Part shown: in pieces, positions 20,401 to 28,895 of the stretch
How the letters are laid out: each line of letters starts with the position of its first letter
Numbering within the stretch: the stretch's first letter is position 1
NCBI GenBank assembly: GCA_963726665.1
Contig: CAVSDW010000024.1
Span: forward strand, 62,001-126,000
From: RPQJ01 sp963726665
GTDB taxonomy: Bacteria; Pseudomonadota; Gammaproteobacteria; Steroidobacterales; Steroidobacteraceae
Reading direction: 5' to 3'
Length of the DNA: 64,000 nucleotides
Notes under the pieces: generated by a model
The model's input: only the letters and a program-made list of their open reading frames with translations
What the model was told of the DNA's origin: nothing
Database searches by the model: none
Made by a program: the position numbers and the translations under genes

Positions 20401-20645
20401 ACGTGCTCGCCGGGCGCGAGGGCGGCGCGAAACTCTACTCGCAGCTCTCGAGCCTCTACACCGACATCCAGGCCTCCGACTTCGCGCCGACACAGGGCCA
20501 GAACGGGCAGCTGGACGAGAACCTGGCGTCGCTCTCGGCCATCGAATCCGAACTCGCGGCGATGAAGGGCGGCGATCTCGCCAGGCTCGAGTCGCAGGCG
20601 ACGGCGCTCGGCCTGCCGCACGTGATCGTTCCGGGCGGAGGCTGA
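17415..20645 (+). CDS. Giant exported BNR/VPS10-like beta-propeller protein, paralogue 1
   Basis: 1076-residue exported protein with a signal peptide (MNISVARVLRVVLGVASGIA, then a cut near ADA). It carries many Asp-box/BNR repeats spread over the first ~700 residues: STDAGKTW, TTDGGKNW, SADGGDTW, SSDGGETW, TTDRGATW, TRDGGRNW. This is the sortilin/VPS10-like beta-propeller seen in many environmental bacteria. The C-terminal third, after GIWILDDITPLRAF, has a beta-domain (LEIFDSQGTLVRTLSSV) and a helical end. Substrate is unknown; such proteins are thought to bind or cleave glycans or peptides outside the inner membrane. A second full-length paralogue is at 32386-35628. Confidence 0.85.
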   Translation: MNISVARVLRVVLGVASGIAVLATVPPADAKDKPKTEFGALQYRAVGPTISGRATRVAGVPGDPLTYYVAYAQGGIWKSENGGHNWKPVFDEQPTNSIGSIAIAPSDPNVIYAGGGEANIRGNVEWGSGIFKSTDAGKTWQHVWKTRGQIGTMAVDPRNPDVAYAAVLGSPFGPNKERGVYRTTDGGKNWKQVLYKDAETGASDVTLDPNNPRIVFAGLWQTQRRPWVMTSGGEGSGLYRSADGGDTWEQLKKDGLPKGPWGKVGVRVAPSDSKVVYALIEAKEGGLYRSSDGGETWELASDSNSLRQRAWYYTCLTIDPTNAGIVWFPQVPLLKTVDGGKTIVSVDAKIHGDHHDIWIDPTNPRRVMSGNDGGVGISIDGGATWSWPAMPTPQFYNIDADDRYPYHVGGTIQDWGTASGPAFTLRQGDNGGGPTLGDNWAVGGGEAGDFVYDPAQPGSIYAGEYGGYISHYQEGVGNFRSVGVYPRDLSGTPAKDSTYRFQWTAPIADSPHDPKVLYHGANVLFRTTDRGATWEAISPDLTRNDKSKQQWSGGPITGDITGVEVYDTIFSIAESPLAAGEIWVGTDDGLVQITRDGGRNWTNVSSKKWPEWGTVEAIEPSRRDAGTAYVVVDARRLDDPKPYLFRTRNYGQSWDQLGKGLPDDQHLFVVREDPTNAELLYVGSERGLYMSRDGGASFVDIRNGNLPAVGVADIEVRHDDLILGTRRGIWILDDITPLRAFDASVKAEPVHLFAPRKSYRNRLEYRWDELIDPGSHNAAYGMTITYWLKDEPAETPAGHKASPDDPNELRLEIFDSQGTLVRTLSSVPKPNRYTRDDPDEPSEPNKPALTKTQGLNRIQWDLRHEGAKLIENAKIDAGNPEKGPLVLPGTYTLKLTAGGRTLTTSAQVAADPRSSATPADMQANYEFALRAGAALDRLETDIESVRAIRAQASDIAKRTAKNPAAKDLQATADALVKRCDEIERQMHNPEAKVVYDVLAGREGGAKLYSQLSSLYTDIQASDFAPTQGQNGQLDENLASLSAIESELAAMKGGDLARLESQATALGLPHVIVPGGG

Positions 20646-20715
20646 GTGGAGGCACTGCGCCGGCGGACGGGGCGCGCTGCCGAGCTGCGTTCCCCGGCTG
20701 CGTGCGCGACCGTCT

Positions 20716-21174
20716 CTAGAGCAGCTCGATCCGCGCGCGCACGACACCGTCATCGATGAAATCGAGCCGCCTTGCCGCGGCGTGCGAAAGATCCGCGATG
20801 CGACCGCGGACGTAGGGGCCGCGGTCGTTTACCCGCAGCACCACGCTGCGGCCGTTGTCGAGATTGGTCACGCGGACCTTGCTGCCGAGCGGCAGCGAGC
20901 GGTGCGCCATGGTGAGGTCGTTGGTATCGAAGGTCTCGCCGCTGGCCGTGCGCCGGCCGTGAAAGCCCGGCCCGTACCACGACACGCGGCCACTCTGCGT
21001 CCACGCCGAGACGATGTCCTCGACCGTGCTGTTGCGCGATCCCGAGGCCGGCGCGCAAAGCAGGAGCGCCATCGCCGCGGCGGCTGCCGCGAGCGCGTGC
21101 CTCCGGGCGTGCGCAGGCAGGCCGCCGGCAAAGACCGGCGAGCGGGTGGAGTGCCTTGCAATTGATTGCTGCAT
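20716..21174 (-). CDS. rlpA: RlpA-like septal ring lytic transglycosylase, short form
   Basis: 152-residue exported protein of the RlpA double-psi beta-barrel family. A long alanine-rich signal (ALAAAAAAMALLLCAPASGS) is followed by VSWYGPGFHGRRTASGETFD, TNDLTMAHRSLPLGSKVRVT and VNDRGPYVRGRIADLSHAAA, including the conserved Asp/His positions of the barrel. It lacks the C-terminal SPOR domain of the full E. coli protein. RlpA cleaves denuded glycan strands in some species; here that activity is inferred. The gene runs convergently with BNR paralogue 1 across a 70-base gap. Confidence 0.85.
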   Translation of the reverse strand: MQQSIARHSTRSPVFAGGLPAHARRHALAAAAAAMALLLCAPASGSRNSTVEDIVSAWTQSGRVSWYGPGFHGRRTASGETFDTNDLTMAHRSLPLGSKVRVTNLDNGRSVVLRVNDRGPYVRGRIADLSHAAARRLDFIDDGVVRARIELL

Positions 21175-21456
21175 CGCAACATAGACACGCCGAGGCCACC
21201 CAAGTTCCCTCGCCCGGGCCGAATGGCGCCCGATTGGTCGTCTTTACCATTAAATATCAATACGTTAGGTGATTGCGCCCAGGCCGCGAACCTGGCCTGC
21301 CGATCGACCGCTTCCGCCCTCCCGCGGTCCGAGCGTGTGCCTCGGGCACACATCTCGAGGTGGCCCGGACCCTCGGGTGGCCACCCTCCGCCGCGATTGC
21401 CCGCCGCCACCTCGCGCATCAGACTTTGCGGTTCCAGCGCCCCGGAGGGCATCCAG

Positions 21457-23148
21457 ATGCAGCAACTGTCCGGCACCGACAACGTCATGCTGATCGGCGA
21501 GCGGCGCAACGTTTACAACCACGTCGCCAGCCTGATCATCTACGACGCAACGACCGCGCCCGGCGGCAAGGTGCGGTTCAAGGACATCCTGCATCACTAC
21601 GAGGAGCGCCTGTACCTGCACCCGGTGTTCCGTCGCCGCCTCGTGCCGGTGCCGCTCAACCTCGACCGGCCGTACTGGGTCACCGAGACGGACATCGACG
21701 TCGAGTACCACATCCGCCACATCGCGCTGCCGAAGCCCGGCGACTGGCGCCAGCTCATGATCCAGGTCGCACGCCTGCACTCGAGGCCGCTCGACCGCGC
21801 GCACCCGCTGTGGGAGGCCTACGTCATCGAGGGCCTCGACAACATACCGAAGCTGCCGCCGGGCGCGTTCGCGATCTTCCTCAAGATCCACCACGCCATC
21901 GTGGACGGCATGGCCGCGGTGCACCTCGCACGGCAGTTGCACGAGGCCAGTCCCGAGCCGGTTGCGCGCAGCACGGAGTCTCGCCTCGTCATCGGCGATC
22001 GCGAGCCGTCAACCTACGAGTTCATCTCGCGGAGCGTCGGCAACCAGGTCGAGCGCGCCTCGAAGCTGCTGCGCATGTCGGGCACGATCGCGGGCCGGGC
22101 GCTGGAGTTCGGCCGCGAGCAGTTGCCGAAGATCGCCGAAGGCCGGATCTCCGAGGTGACCGACAAGCTGGCCGGGATGCTGCCGCCGCCCGCGCCGCAC
22201 ACTCGATTCAGCGAGAAGATCACCACGAACCGCGTGGTGGAAGGCTTCGGCATGCCCATCTCGCGCATCAAGCGCATACGCGCCAAGGTCCCCGGCTCGA
22301 CGCTGAACGACGTATTCGTGGCGGTCGCCGGCGGCGCGGCGCGCAAGTACCTGCTCGGCAAGAACGAACTGCCCGTCCAGTCGCTGTCCGGACTGATGCC
22401 GATCGCGCTGCGCAGCGAGGGCTCCGCAGGCGGCAACGACGTGGCCGGCATGCCGATACGCGTGCGCTCCGACATCGCGGACCCGATCGCGCGGCTGCTG
22501 GCAGTGCACGAAGAAGCCAGGACCAGCAAGGCGCAGGCGGAGTCCATGGGACTCGACCTGCTCAAGAACCTGATGGACGTGCTGCCGCCGTTCGCCGGGA
22601 ACGTGCTCTTCAACCGCGTCATGGTGTCGCGGCTCAACCTGACGGTCTCGAACGTACGCGGGCCCGACGAGGCGATGTACCTCGCGGGTGCCAAGGCGAT
22701 GTGCATGTACCCGGTCAGCATTCCCGTGGACGGCTGCGGGCTCAATTTCACGGGCGTGAGCTACAACGGCGTGATGTGGGTCTCGATGGTGTCGTGCCGC
22801 AGCATGGTGCCCGACCCGGGCGTGATGCTCGATTGCATGCGCGAGGCCTGGGAAGAACTCCTGGCCGCGGCGGACGCACTGCCCTCCCCGCACTCGCCGA
22901 CAGAGGCGAAGGTGAAGGTGAAGGAGGGAGCCAAGGCCAAGACCCAGGCAACGGCAAGGTCTCAAGCCAGGACTAGAGGCAAGACCAAAGGCGAGACGAA
23001 GGCCAAGGCCAAGGCCAAGGCAAGATCAAGGTCAAGCCTTAAGTCGATCGCGGAGCGGCCCCGTCGCGCGGTCTGCGCCGCTGCGCCAGGTAAACGACAA
23101 GCGACAGCGCGAACACGCCGCCGAGCGCCAGGGCCTCGCGCATCGTGA
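21457..23148 (+). CDS. Wax ester synthase / diacylglycerol acyltransferase (WS/DGAT)
   Basis: Bifunctional acyltransferase making wax esters or triacylglycerol from acyl-CoA. The acyltransferase motif HHAIVDG is at residues 145-151, with PLDRAHPLWEAYVIEGLDN before it and NVRGPDEAMYLAG and MVPDPGVMLDCMREAWEELL in the C-terminal WES domain. GGAGG precedes the ATG at 21457. The last ~75 residues are a Lys/Ala tail. As read it runs into the opposite gene to 23148, but one missing base near 23020 would give the ending KAKIKVKP and a TAA at 23040-23042. That TAA shares a TTAA with the stop of the convergent permease. I regard the shorter end as the more natural one. Confidence 0.9.
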   Translation: MQQLSGTDNVMLIGERRNVYNHVASLIIYDATTAPGGKVRFKDILHHYEERLYLHPVFRRRLVPVPLNLDRPYWVTETDIDVEYHIRHIALPKPGDWRQLMIQVARLHSRPLDRAHPLWEAYVIEGLDNIPKLPPGAFAIFLKIHHAIVDGMAAVHLARQLHEASPEPVARSTESRLVIGDREPSTYEFISRSVGNQVERASKLLRMSGTIAGRALEFGREQLPKIAEGRISEVTDKLAGMLPPPAPHTRFSEKITTNRVVEGFGMPISRIKRIRAKVPGSTLNDVFVAVAGGAARKYLLGKNELPVQSLSGLMPIALRSEGSAGGNDVAGMPIRVRSDIADPIARLLAVHEEARTSKAQAESMGLDLLKNLMDVLPPFAGNVLFNRVMVSRLNLTVSNVRGPDEAMYLAGAKAMCMYPVSIPVDGCGLNFTGVSYNGVMWVSMVSCRSMVPDPGVMLDCMREAWEELLAAADALPSPHSPTEAKVKVKEGAKAKTQATARSQARTRGKTKGETKAKAKAKARSRSSLKSIAERPRRAVCAAAPGKRQATARTRRRAPGPRAS

Positions 23149-24371
23149 TCGTCCGCACCGCGATCCAGCTGATCGCGGCGCAGGCCAGCACCGGCACGAG
23201 CATGCCGCCCGGCATCAGGAACGGCGGCTTGTCGGTGCGCACGTCGCGCACGCGCAGCCGCCAGACGGCGAACGCGCCGAGTATGTACACCCCGAATGAG
23301 GCGAGATTCGACAGCACCGCGAGCTGCTGATAAGAACTCGTCGAGGGAAATCGCGATCGCGAGCACGCCGTAGGCGAGGATCGCGACGTGCGGCGTGTGG
23401 AACCGGGGGTGCACGGCCGCGAGTCCGTGCGGCAGGAAACCGTCGCGCGCAAGTGCAAAGAGCGCGCGCGGGCCGGCGAGGATCGAGCCCGTGAGCCAGC
23501 CGAACATCGAGACCGACGCGCCGGCGAGCACCAGCGCCGCACCCGTGCTGCCCGCGAACGTCGCGGTCGCGGAAGCAAGCGGCGCGACCTTGTCGTCGCC
23601 GAGCGCGGTGCCGAGGACCCCGAGTCCTACGGCCTGTACCGCCAGGTAGAGCAGCGTCGCGGCCCCGAGCGCCAGCATCGCGGCGCGCGGCACGGTGCGC
23701 GTGGGATCCTTGACCTCGCCGCTCGGCATCAGCGCGGTCTCGATGCCGGTGAACGCGAAGATCAACGTGCCGACCGTGGTCGCGACCTGCCCGGCCGCCG
23801 GAAGTGCATCCCAGCGGAGGTTGGCCGGCGAGATGAAGAACGCGCCGACCACGACGAAGAACAGCAGCGGCACGAGCTTGGCGGCGGTGAACACCTCGAT
23901 GACGCGTGCGCCGCGGCTCACGCCGCGGATGTTCACGGCCGCGAGCCCGCACACGAACAGGACCACGATCGCGGCGGGCCAACCCGCGCCCGTGAGGCCG
24001 AGCAGGCGCGCCACGCTTTCCGCGAGCAGCATGGCGATGGCACCCGCGGCCGAGATCTGCGACACCGCGAGCAGGATGCCCGCGGCGAAGCCGAAGAAGG
24101 GACCGAGCCCGACCTCGACGTAGGCGTACGGGCCGCCGGTGATGGTCACCCGGCTGCCCGCCTCCGCGAACATCAGCACGACGAGCGCCATCACCGCGGC
24201 GCAGACGAGGTAGGCGACCGGCGCCGCGCTGCCGAGCTGCACGACCGCGAACGCGGGGAGCACGAAGATCCCGCTGCCGACCGTGTGGTTGAAGATCGTC
24301 GCCGTGAGCTGGCGCACTCCGAGCGCGCGCACCAGCAGGCGATCCGGATCCGCGGCTGAACTTGAACTCAA
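23039..24371 (-). CDS. APC-superfamily amino acid permease, one frameshift
   Basis: Inner-membrane transporter with about twelve helices, from IFNHTVGSGIFVLPAFAVVQ through YAYVEVGLGPFFGFAAGILL, IFAFTGIETALMPSGEVKDP and GWLTGSILAGPRALFALARD. These are typical APC features: the unwound first helix GSGIF and the TGIE segment. Near 23330 the frame breaks after AIAISLDEF and resumes at YQQLAVLSNLASFGVYILGA; one surplus T explains it. The start is a TTG at 24371, overlapping the pgpA stop as TTGA, making it the fourth gene of the lipid operon. The substrate is unknown. Confidence 0.75.
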
Positions 24372-24853
24372 GCGGCCAGCCCCGCGCGGATCGCCTGCAG
24401 CGACAGACAGGCGGCCACGCCAGCGACGACATCGTCGAACATGATGCCGAATCCGCCCTCGACGTGACGGTCCACCCAGCGGATGGGCCAGGGCTTCCAG
24501 ATGTCGAACAGGCGGAATGCCGCGAAGCCCGCCAGGATCCACGGCCACCCGGCCGGGACCATGAACATGGTGATCCAGAAACCGACGAACTCGTCGAACA
24601 CGATGCCGCCGTGGTCGTGCACGCGGAGGTCGCGCGACACGACGTCGCAGATCCAGACGCCGAGTGCGAACGCCGCAACGACCGTGACTGCGTACAGCCA
24701 CGCCGGCAACTGGGCAAGGGCGAGATAGAGCGGAATGGACGCGAGCGTGCCGAAGGTGCCGGGTGCGTACCGGGCGAGCCCGCTGCCGAAACCGAAGGCC
24801 AGGCAGTGGCGCCAGTCGGCGAAGACCCTGCGGTTGATTGCGAGATCGAACAT
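24368..24853 (-). CDS. pgpA: Phosphatidylglycerophosphatase A
   Basis: Dephosphorylates phosphatidylglycerophosphate to phosphatidylglycerol at the inner membrane. 161 residues with the PgpA pattern: LAFGFGSGLARYAPGTFGTL, then VHDHGGIVFDEFVGFW (the acidic metal-binding segment), FRLFDIWKPWPIRWVDRHVE and GGFGIMFDDVVAG. It is intact, starts at an ATG at 24853 and lies 36 bases after the aminotransferase stop. Its stop overlaps the permease TTG start. A CDP-alcohol phosphatidyltransferase upstream in the same operon fits a phospholipid head-group role. Confidence 0.92.
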   Translation of the reverse strand: MFDLAINRRVFADWRHCLAFGFGSGLARYAPGTFGTLASIPLYLALAQLPAWLYAVTVVAAFALGVWICDVVSRDLRVHDHGGIVFDEFVGFWITMFMVPAGWPWILAGFAAFRLFDIWKPWPIRWVDRHVEGGFGIMFDDVVAGVAACLSLQAIRAGLAA

Positions 24854-24889
24854 CGATGCGTGGCCCGACCGGTCGCGGTCCGGACCGCG

Positions 24890-26038
24890 TCAGGCCGTGG
24901 CCGCGCGACGCAGGGCGCCCGCGTCCGCCAGCACCGCTTCGAGCGCAACCAGGAAGCCGGCGATGTCCGCGTCGGACAGCTCCCCCATCACGCTCACCTG
25001 GAAATATCGCTGCGCAAGCGGCGGCTTCGCCCCGTATACGAGGTAGCCTCGCTCGCGCACGGCGTGAAAGAAGGTGTCGAACCGGAGCGGATCGGGCACC
25101 GCGACCGTGAGGATCGAGCAGGCTTCACTGCCCTCGGCGTGACGCAGGTACGGCAGGCCGAGCCGCCGCAGCCGTGCAGCAATCGTCGCTCGCCGCCGCA
25201 GGTAGGCCGCACGCCGCGCGGCGACGCCCTGTGCGAGGAGTTCGGTGACGGCACGGTCCAGCGCCACGACCAGCGGCACCGCGGGCGTGAACGGCGTCTG
25301 CGAGTTCGCCTCGATCTGCTCGTGATGACGCACGAGGTCGAGGGCGAAGCTGCGCGCTGGAAACGAGGCACGCGCGGCCAGCAGGTCGCGGCGCGCCGCG
25401 ACGATCGCGATGCCGGGCGCCGCGTGCATGCACTTGCCCGAAGACGTGATGCAGACATCGACCTGGTCGCGCACCAGGTCGAGGTCCTCGACTCCCGCAC
25501 TCGAGGTCGCGTCCACGAAGGTCCTGAGGCCGTGCCGCCGCGCCAGCGCGCCCACCAAGCCGACCGGGTTCAACAGTCCCGACGAGGTTTCGTGGTGGGT
25601 CATCGCGACGGCGGCGAACTCCGCTCCACGGCATTCGAGCATCGCAGCCTCGAGGCGCGCGAGGTCGATCGGCTGGCCGAACCCGGAATCGACGGGCACG
25701 CAGCGCAGGCCCTGGACCCGGACGATGTCCGCGATGCGCGCGCCGAACGTGCCGTTCACCGGCACGATCACCGTTCCGCCTGGAGGGATCAGCGAAGCGC
25801 ACGCCGCCTCGACCCCGGCGGTCGCGGGACCGGTGACGAATACCACGCTGTGCTCCGGGCCCGCGCCGAGGACGCTCGCGCAGTTGCGCCGCAGGCGGGC
25901 GAGGATTTTCGAGAACCGCTGGTCGCGATGCCCGATACCGCCTTCGGCGAGCGCGGCTTTCACGCCCGGCGAAAGCATGACCGGCCCCGGACAGAGCAGG
26001 ACCAGGCCCGACGCGTCCGCGGTACTGGTCGAGTTCAT
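24890..26038 (-). CDS. Class V aminotransferase, 2-aminoethylphosphonate-pyruvate transaminase (PhnW)-like
   Basis: PLP enzyme of 382 residues. The N-terminus LLCPGPVMLSPGVKAAL and GIGHRDQRFSKILARLR resembles PhnW and related alanine-glyoxylate-type transaminases. The likely PLP lysine is in ITSSGKCMHAAPG, preceded by FVDATSSAGVEDLDLV, which holds the cofactor-binding Asp. Its ATG overlaps the TAA of the CDP-alcohol phosphatidyltransferase gene (TAATG), and pgpA follows after 36 bases. A PhnW-like enzyme coupled so tightly to a head-group transferase suggests it makes or consumes an aminated alcohol or phosphonate for a lipid. No PepM or other phosphonate gene is in the window, so this remains inference. 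Confidence 0.8.
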   Translation of the reverse strand: MNSTSTADASGLVLLCPGPVMLSPGVKAALAEGGIGHRDQRFSKILARLRRNCASVLGAGPEHSVVFVTGPATAGVEAACASLIPPGGTVIVPVNGTFGARIADIVRVQGLRCVPVDSGFGQPIDLARLEAAMLECRGAEFAAVAMTHHETSSGLLNPVGLVGALARRHGLRTFVDATSSAGVEDLDLVRDQVDVCITSSGKCMHAAPGIAIVAARRDLLAARASFPARSFALDLVRHHEQIEANSQTPFTPAVPLVVALDRAVTELLAQGVAARRAAYLRRRATIAARLRRLGLPYLRHAEGSEACSILTVAVPDPLRFDTFFHAVRERGYLVYGAKPPLAQRYFQVSVMGELSDADIAGFLVALEAVLADAGALRRAATA

Positions 26039-26646
26039 TACGCGGCCTTCCCGGCGAGCGCCTGCGTGTAGCGCCAGGCCGCGGTGCAGCTGAGCACGAG
26101 GCCGACACACATGCCGATCATCGCGACCGGTTGCAGGAGCGCGGCAATCCCCGCGGGGATGTCCAGCATGATCGTCACGGCCATCACCAGCATCGACCAG
26201 TAGATGAAGCCCGTCGCCAGCTTGCCGGCGACGTGCGACTGGATCTCGAGGCCGCCCATTGCCGCGTACCGCCGCACGGTCCCCACCCAGAATTCCCTGC
26301 CGAGGAAGATCACCAGGAATACGAACGGAAATCCGCCCGCGATCACCAGCATCGCGAGCGCGATCCCGGTGGTGTAGCTGTCGGCCGCCTGGTCGAGCAT
26401 CGCGCCGAGCGCGGTCTCCTGCGAGAACCTGCGAGCGAGGTAGCCGTCGAGGTAGTCCGTCAGGCAGGCAATCGTGCCCAGCACGATCATGACGCGCGGG
26501 TATCCGGCGAAATAGAGCAGCACCGCCGCGGTGACGCCGACGATGCGTGCCAGCGAGACGAGGTTGGGCAGTGTCGTGAGATCCGCCCGGCGGATGATCG
26601 CCATGCGCGCATCAAAGATCCCGCCCGACGATGCTTCTTCCGCCAA
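26038..26646 (-). CDS. CDP-alcohol phosphatidyltransferase family protein
   Basis: Membrane enzyme of about 202 residues that joins a CDP-activated alcohol to a second alcohol. The signature is complete: D-Y-L-D-G-Y-L-A-R-R, eight residues on G, then A-M-L-D-Q-A-A-D (DYLDGYLARRFSQETALG). About five membrane helices follow (IALAMLVIAGGFPFVFLVIF, MLVMAVTIMLDIPAGIAALL). The TTG at 26646 is used here with ACGGAG upstream; an ATG at 26604 (MAIIRRADLTTLPNLVSLAR) is the alternative start. First gene of the four-gene overlapping operon. Whether it is PgsA-like or makes an unusual head group is open. Confidence 0.85.
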   Translation of the reverse strand: MAEEASSGGIFDARMAIIRRADLTTLPNLVSLARIVGVTAAVLLYFAGYPRVMIVLGTIACLTDYLDGYLARRFSQETALGAMLDQAADSYTTGIALAMLVIAGGFPFVFLVIFLGREFWVGTVRRYAAMGGLEIQSHVAGKLATGFIYWSMLVMAVTIMLDIPAGIAALLQPVAMIGMCVGLVLSCTAAWRYTQALAGKAA

Positions 26647-26894
26647 TTTCCCGTACTCCGTGAGCGCACCCGCTGCACGGCGGTCGGCGCCCTTGGATAT
26701 TAGCGCATCGAATGCCCCATTTCCCCCGTTCGGACGCGAGCGGGCATTCCCGAGCCGGCTGCCATCTCCCCCGGAGCCGTAACCAGCCCTCCGGCCTCGC
26801 CGGCCGGGTCCGAATACAGGCGCGTATCGGCCGGCTGCAACAGGTGTGCTGGCCGCATGTCATCTATATGATCCGGCTTTCCCCAGTTGGTTCC

Positions 26895-28706
26895 ATGTCA
26901 ATGCCAGCAAGGAATGTTGCGTACGCGGACCGCGTGACGACTGAGACAGGCACCCGCACCCGTCACAAGAGGGGACTGCGCGCGGCGTACGTATCGTCCG
27001 TGATGCTGGCGACCCTGTGCCTGCTCTGCGGCGCCGCAGCGGGCGCGGCCGCGCGCCACGACGTCGTGATCCGCGGCGGCACGATCTACGACGGCAGCGG
27101 CGGCGCGCCGTATGCGGGCGAGGTCGCGATCGACGGCGACCGCGTGAGCTACGTGGGCCCGACGCAGGGACTGCGCGGCCGTACCGTCATCGACGCACGC
27201 GGCAAGGCGGTCGCACCGGGCTTCATCAACATGCTGAGCTGGTCGAACGAGTCGCTGCTGCAGGACGGACTCGGCCAGAGCGAACTGCGTCAGGGCGTCA
27301 CGCTCGAGGTCATGGGCGAAGGCGACTCGATGGGCCCGCTCAATGAGCGCATGAAGCGACAGGGTATCGAGCGTCAGGCCGACATCCACTATCCGGTGGA
27401 CTGGACCACGCTCGGCGAGTACCTCGCGAAGCTCGAGGCGCGCGGTGTTGCGCCGAACGTTGCGTCCTTCGTGGGCGCGACGACGGTGCGCGACTACGTG
27501 CTCGGCGAGCGCGACCTGCAGCCGACCGCTGCGGAGCTCCAGCAGATGCGCGGCCTGGTGCGCCAGGCCATGGAGGAAGGCGCGATGGGCGTCGGCTCCT
27601 CGCTCATCTACGCGCCCGCGAGCTACGCGAAGACGCCGGAACTGATCGCACTGGTGACCGAAGCGGGCCGTTGTGGCGGCATGTACATCACGCACATGCG
27701 CAGCGAAGGCGATCGACTCGTCGAGGCCGTGGCGGAGACGATCGAGATCGCGCGCGCCTCGGGCGCGCCCGCGGAGATCTATCACCTCAAGGCCGCCGGT
27801 CGTGCCAACTGGGGCAAGCTCGACACCGTCGTCTCGATGGTGGACGAGGCCCGACGCGACGGCGTGCGCATCACCGCCGACATGTACACCTACGTCCGCG
27901 GCGCCACGGGCCTCGACGCCGCGATGCCGCCCTGGGTGCAGGACGGTGGCCTCGAGTCCTGGATCGCGCGCATGCGCGATCCGGCCGTCAGGGCGCGGGT
28001 GATCACGGAAATGCGTGATCCGTCCCAGGGCTGGGAGAACCTGTATCTCCACGCCGGCGCGGAAGGAACGCTGCTGCTGGCGTTCAAGAACCCGAAGTTG
28101 AAGCCACTCACCGGGCGCACGCTCGCATCCGTCGCAAAGGAGCGCGGCGTGTCGCCGGAAGACGCCGCCATCGATCTCGTGATCGAGGACGGCTCGCGCG
28201 TGGGCGTCGCCTACACGCTCATGTCCGAGGACAACGTGCGCCGCCAGACCGCGCTGCCCTGGATGAGCTTCGGCTCGGACGCCGAGGCGATGGCGCCCGA
28301 GGGCGTGTTCCTGCTGTCGAACCCGCATCCGCGCGCCTACGGCAACTTCGCGCGCGTGCTCGCGCGCTACGTGCGCGAGGAACACGCGCTGACGCTCGAG
28401 GACGCCGTGCATCGCCTGAGCGGGCTGCCTGCGCAGAACCTCTCGCTCACCGACCGCGGGCTGCTGAAGAAGGGCTACTACGCGGACGTCGTGGTCTTCG
28501 ACCCCAGGACGATCCAGGACCACGCGACCTTCGAGAAGCCGCACCAGTACTCGACGGGAGTATCGGAAGTGCTGGTGAACGGCCGCCTCGCGATCAAGGC
28601 GGGCGAGCCCACGGGCGCAAAGCCCGGGCGATTCGTGCGCGGCCGCGGCTGGACCGGACGCGAGGGCGGCGGCTGCCGCGCGTCGAGCCGCGACTGGAGC
28701 TGGTGA
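26895..28706 (+). CDS. Exported D-aminoacylase / N-acyl-D-amino-acid deacylase-like amidohydrolase with altered metal site
   Basis: About 603 residues with a long N-terminus before a hydrophobic signal (MLATLCLLCGAAAGAAA). Family landmarks are DVVIRGGTIYDGSGGAPYAG, QGVTLEVMGEGDSMGPLNER, YITHMRSEGDRLVEAV, EIYHLKAAGRANWGK and the catalytic Asp in MSFGSDAEAM. Ordinary members have an HxH metal pair after PGF; here that spot reads GFINMLSWSNESLL with no histidines, a recurring subfamily whose metal content may differ. The start is uncertain (ATGs at 26895 and 26901, GTG further in). The tail GGGCRASSRDWSW is copied as a relic at 30999-31040. Hairpin module 1 follows. Confidence 0.8.
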   Translation: MSMPARNVAYADRVTTETGTRTRHKRGLRAAYVSSVMLATLCLLCGAAAGAAARHDVVIRGGTIYDGSGGAPYAGEVAIDGDRVSYVGPTQGLRGRTVIDARGKAVAPGFINMLSWSNESLLQDGLGQSELRQGVTLEVMGEGDSMGPLNERMKRQGIERQADIHYPVDWTTLGEYLAKLEARGVAPNVASFVGATTVRDYVLGERDLQPTAAELQQMRGLVRQAMEEGAMGVGSSLIYAPASYAKTPELIALVTEAGRCGGMYITHMRSEGDRLVEAVAETIEIARASGAPAEIYHLKAAGRANWGKLDTVVSMVDEARRDGVRITADMYTYVRGATGLDAAMPPWVQDGGLESWIARMRDPAVRARVITEMRDPSQGWENLYLHAGAEGTLLLAFKNPKLKPLTGRTLASVAKERGVSPEDAAIDLVIEDGSRVGVAYTLMSEDNVRRQTALPWMSFGSDAEAMAPEGVFLLSNPHPRAYGNFARVLARYVREEHALTLEDAVHRLSGLPAQNLSLTDRGLLKKGYYADVVVFDPRTIQDHATFEKPHQYSTGVSEVLVNGRLAIKAGEPTGAKPGRFVRGRGWTGREGGGCRASSRDWSW

Positions 28707-28785
28707 GTCGCGCGGCGACGTGCCGGTCTGCCGGGCCATCCTCCGGCCGACTCATGGCCGCGGCGCTCGTGAAGTCGTTGGCCGA

Positions 28786-28854
28786 TCCATCACCCCGTAT
28801 TCGCCCGGACTCGCGAATACCGACATCTCGTCCGGGCGAATACGGGGTGATGGA
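28786..28854 (-). repeat. Hairpin H1, perfect 24-base arms, loop reversed
   Basis: TCCATCACCCCGTATTCGCC (then CGGA) pairs perfectly with the segment at 28831-28854. The 21-base loop between them is the reverse complement of the shared loop, with one T-to-A change (GGTATTCGCGAG). Confidence 0.85.
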
Positions 28855-28895
28855 CCGGTCTGGTCTCGCCACTGGCGCGTCGACGGTAGCCCGGC

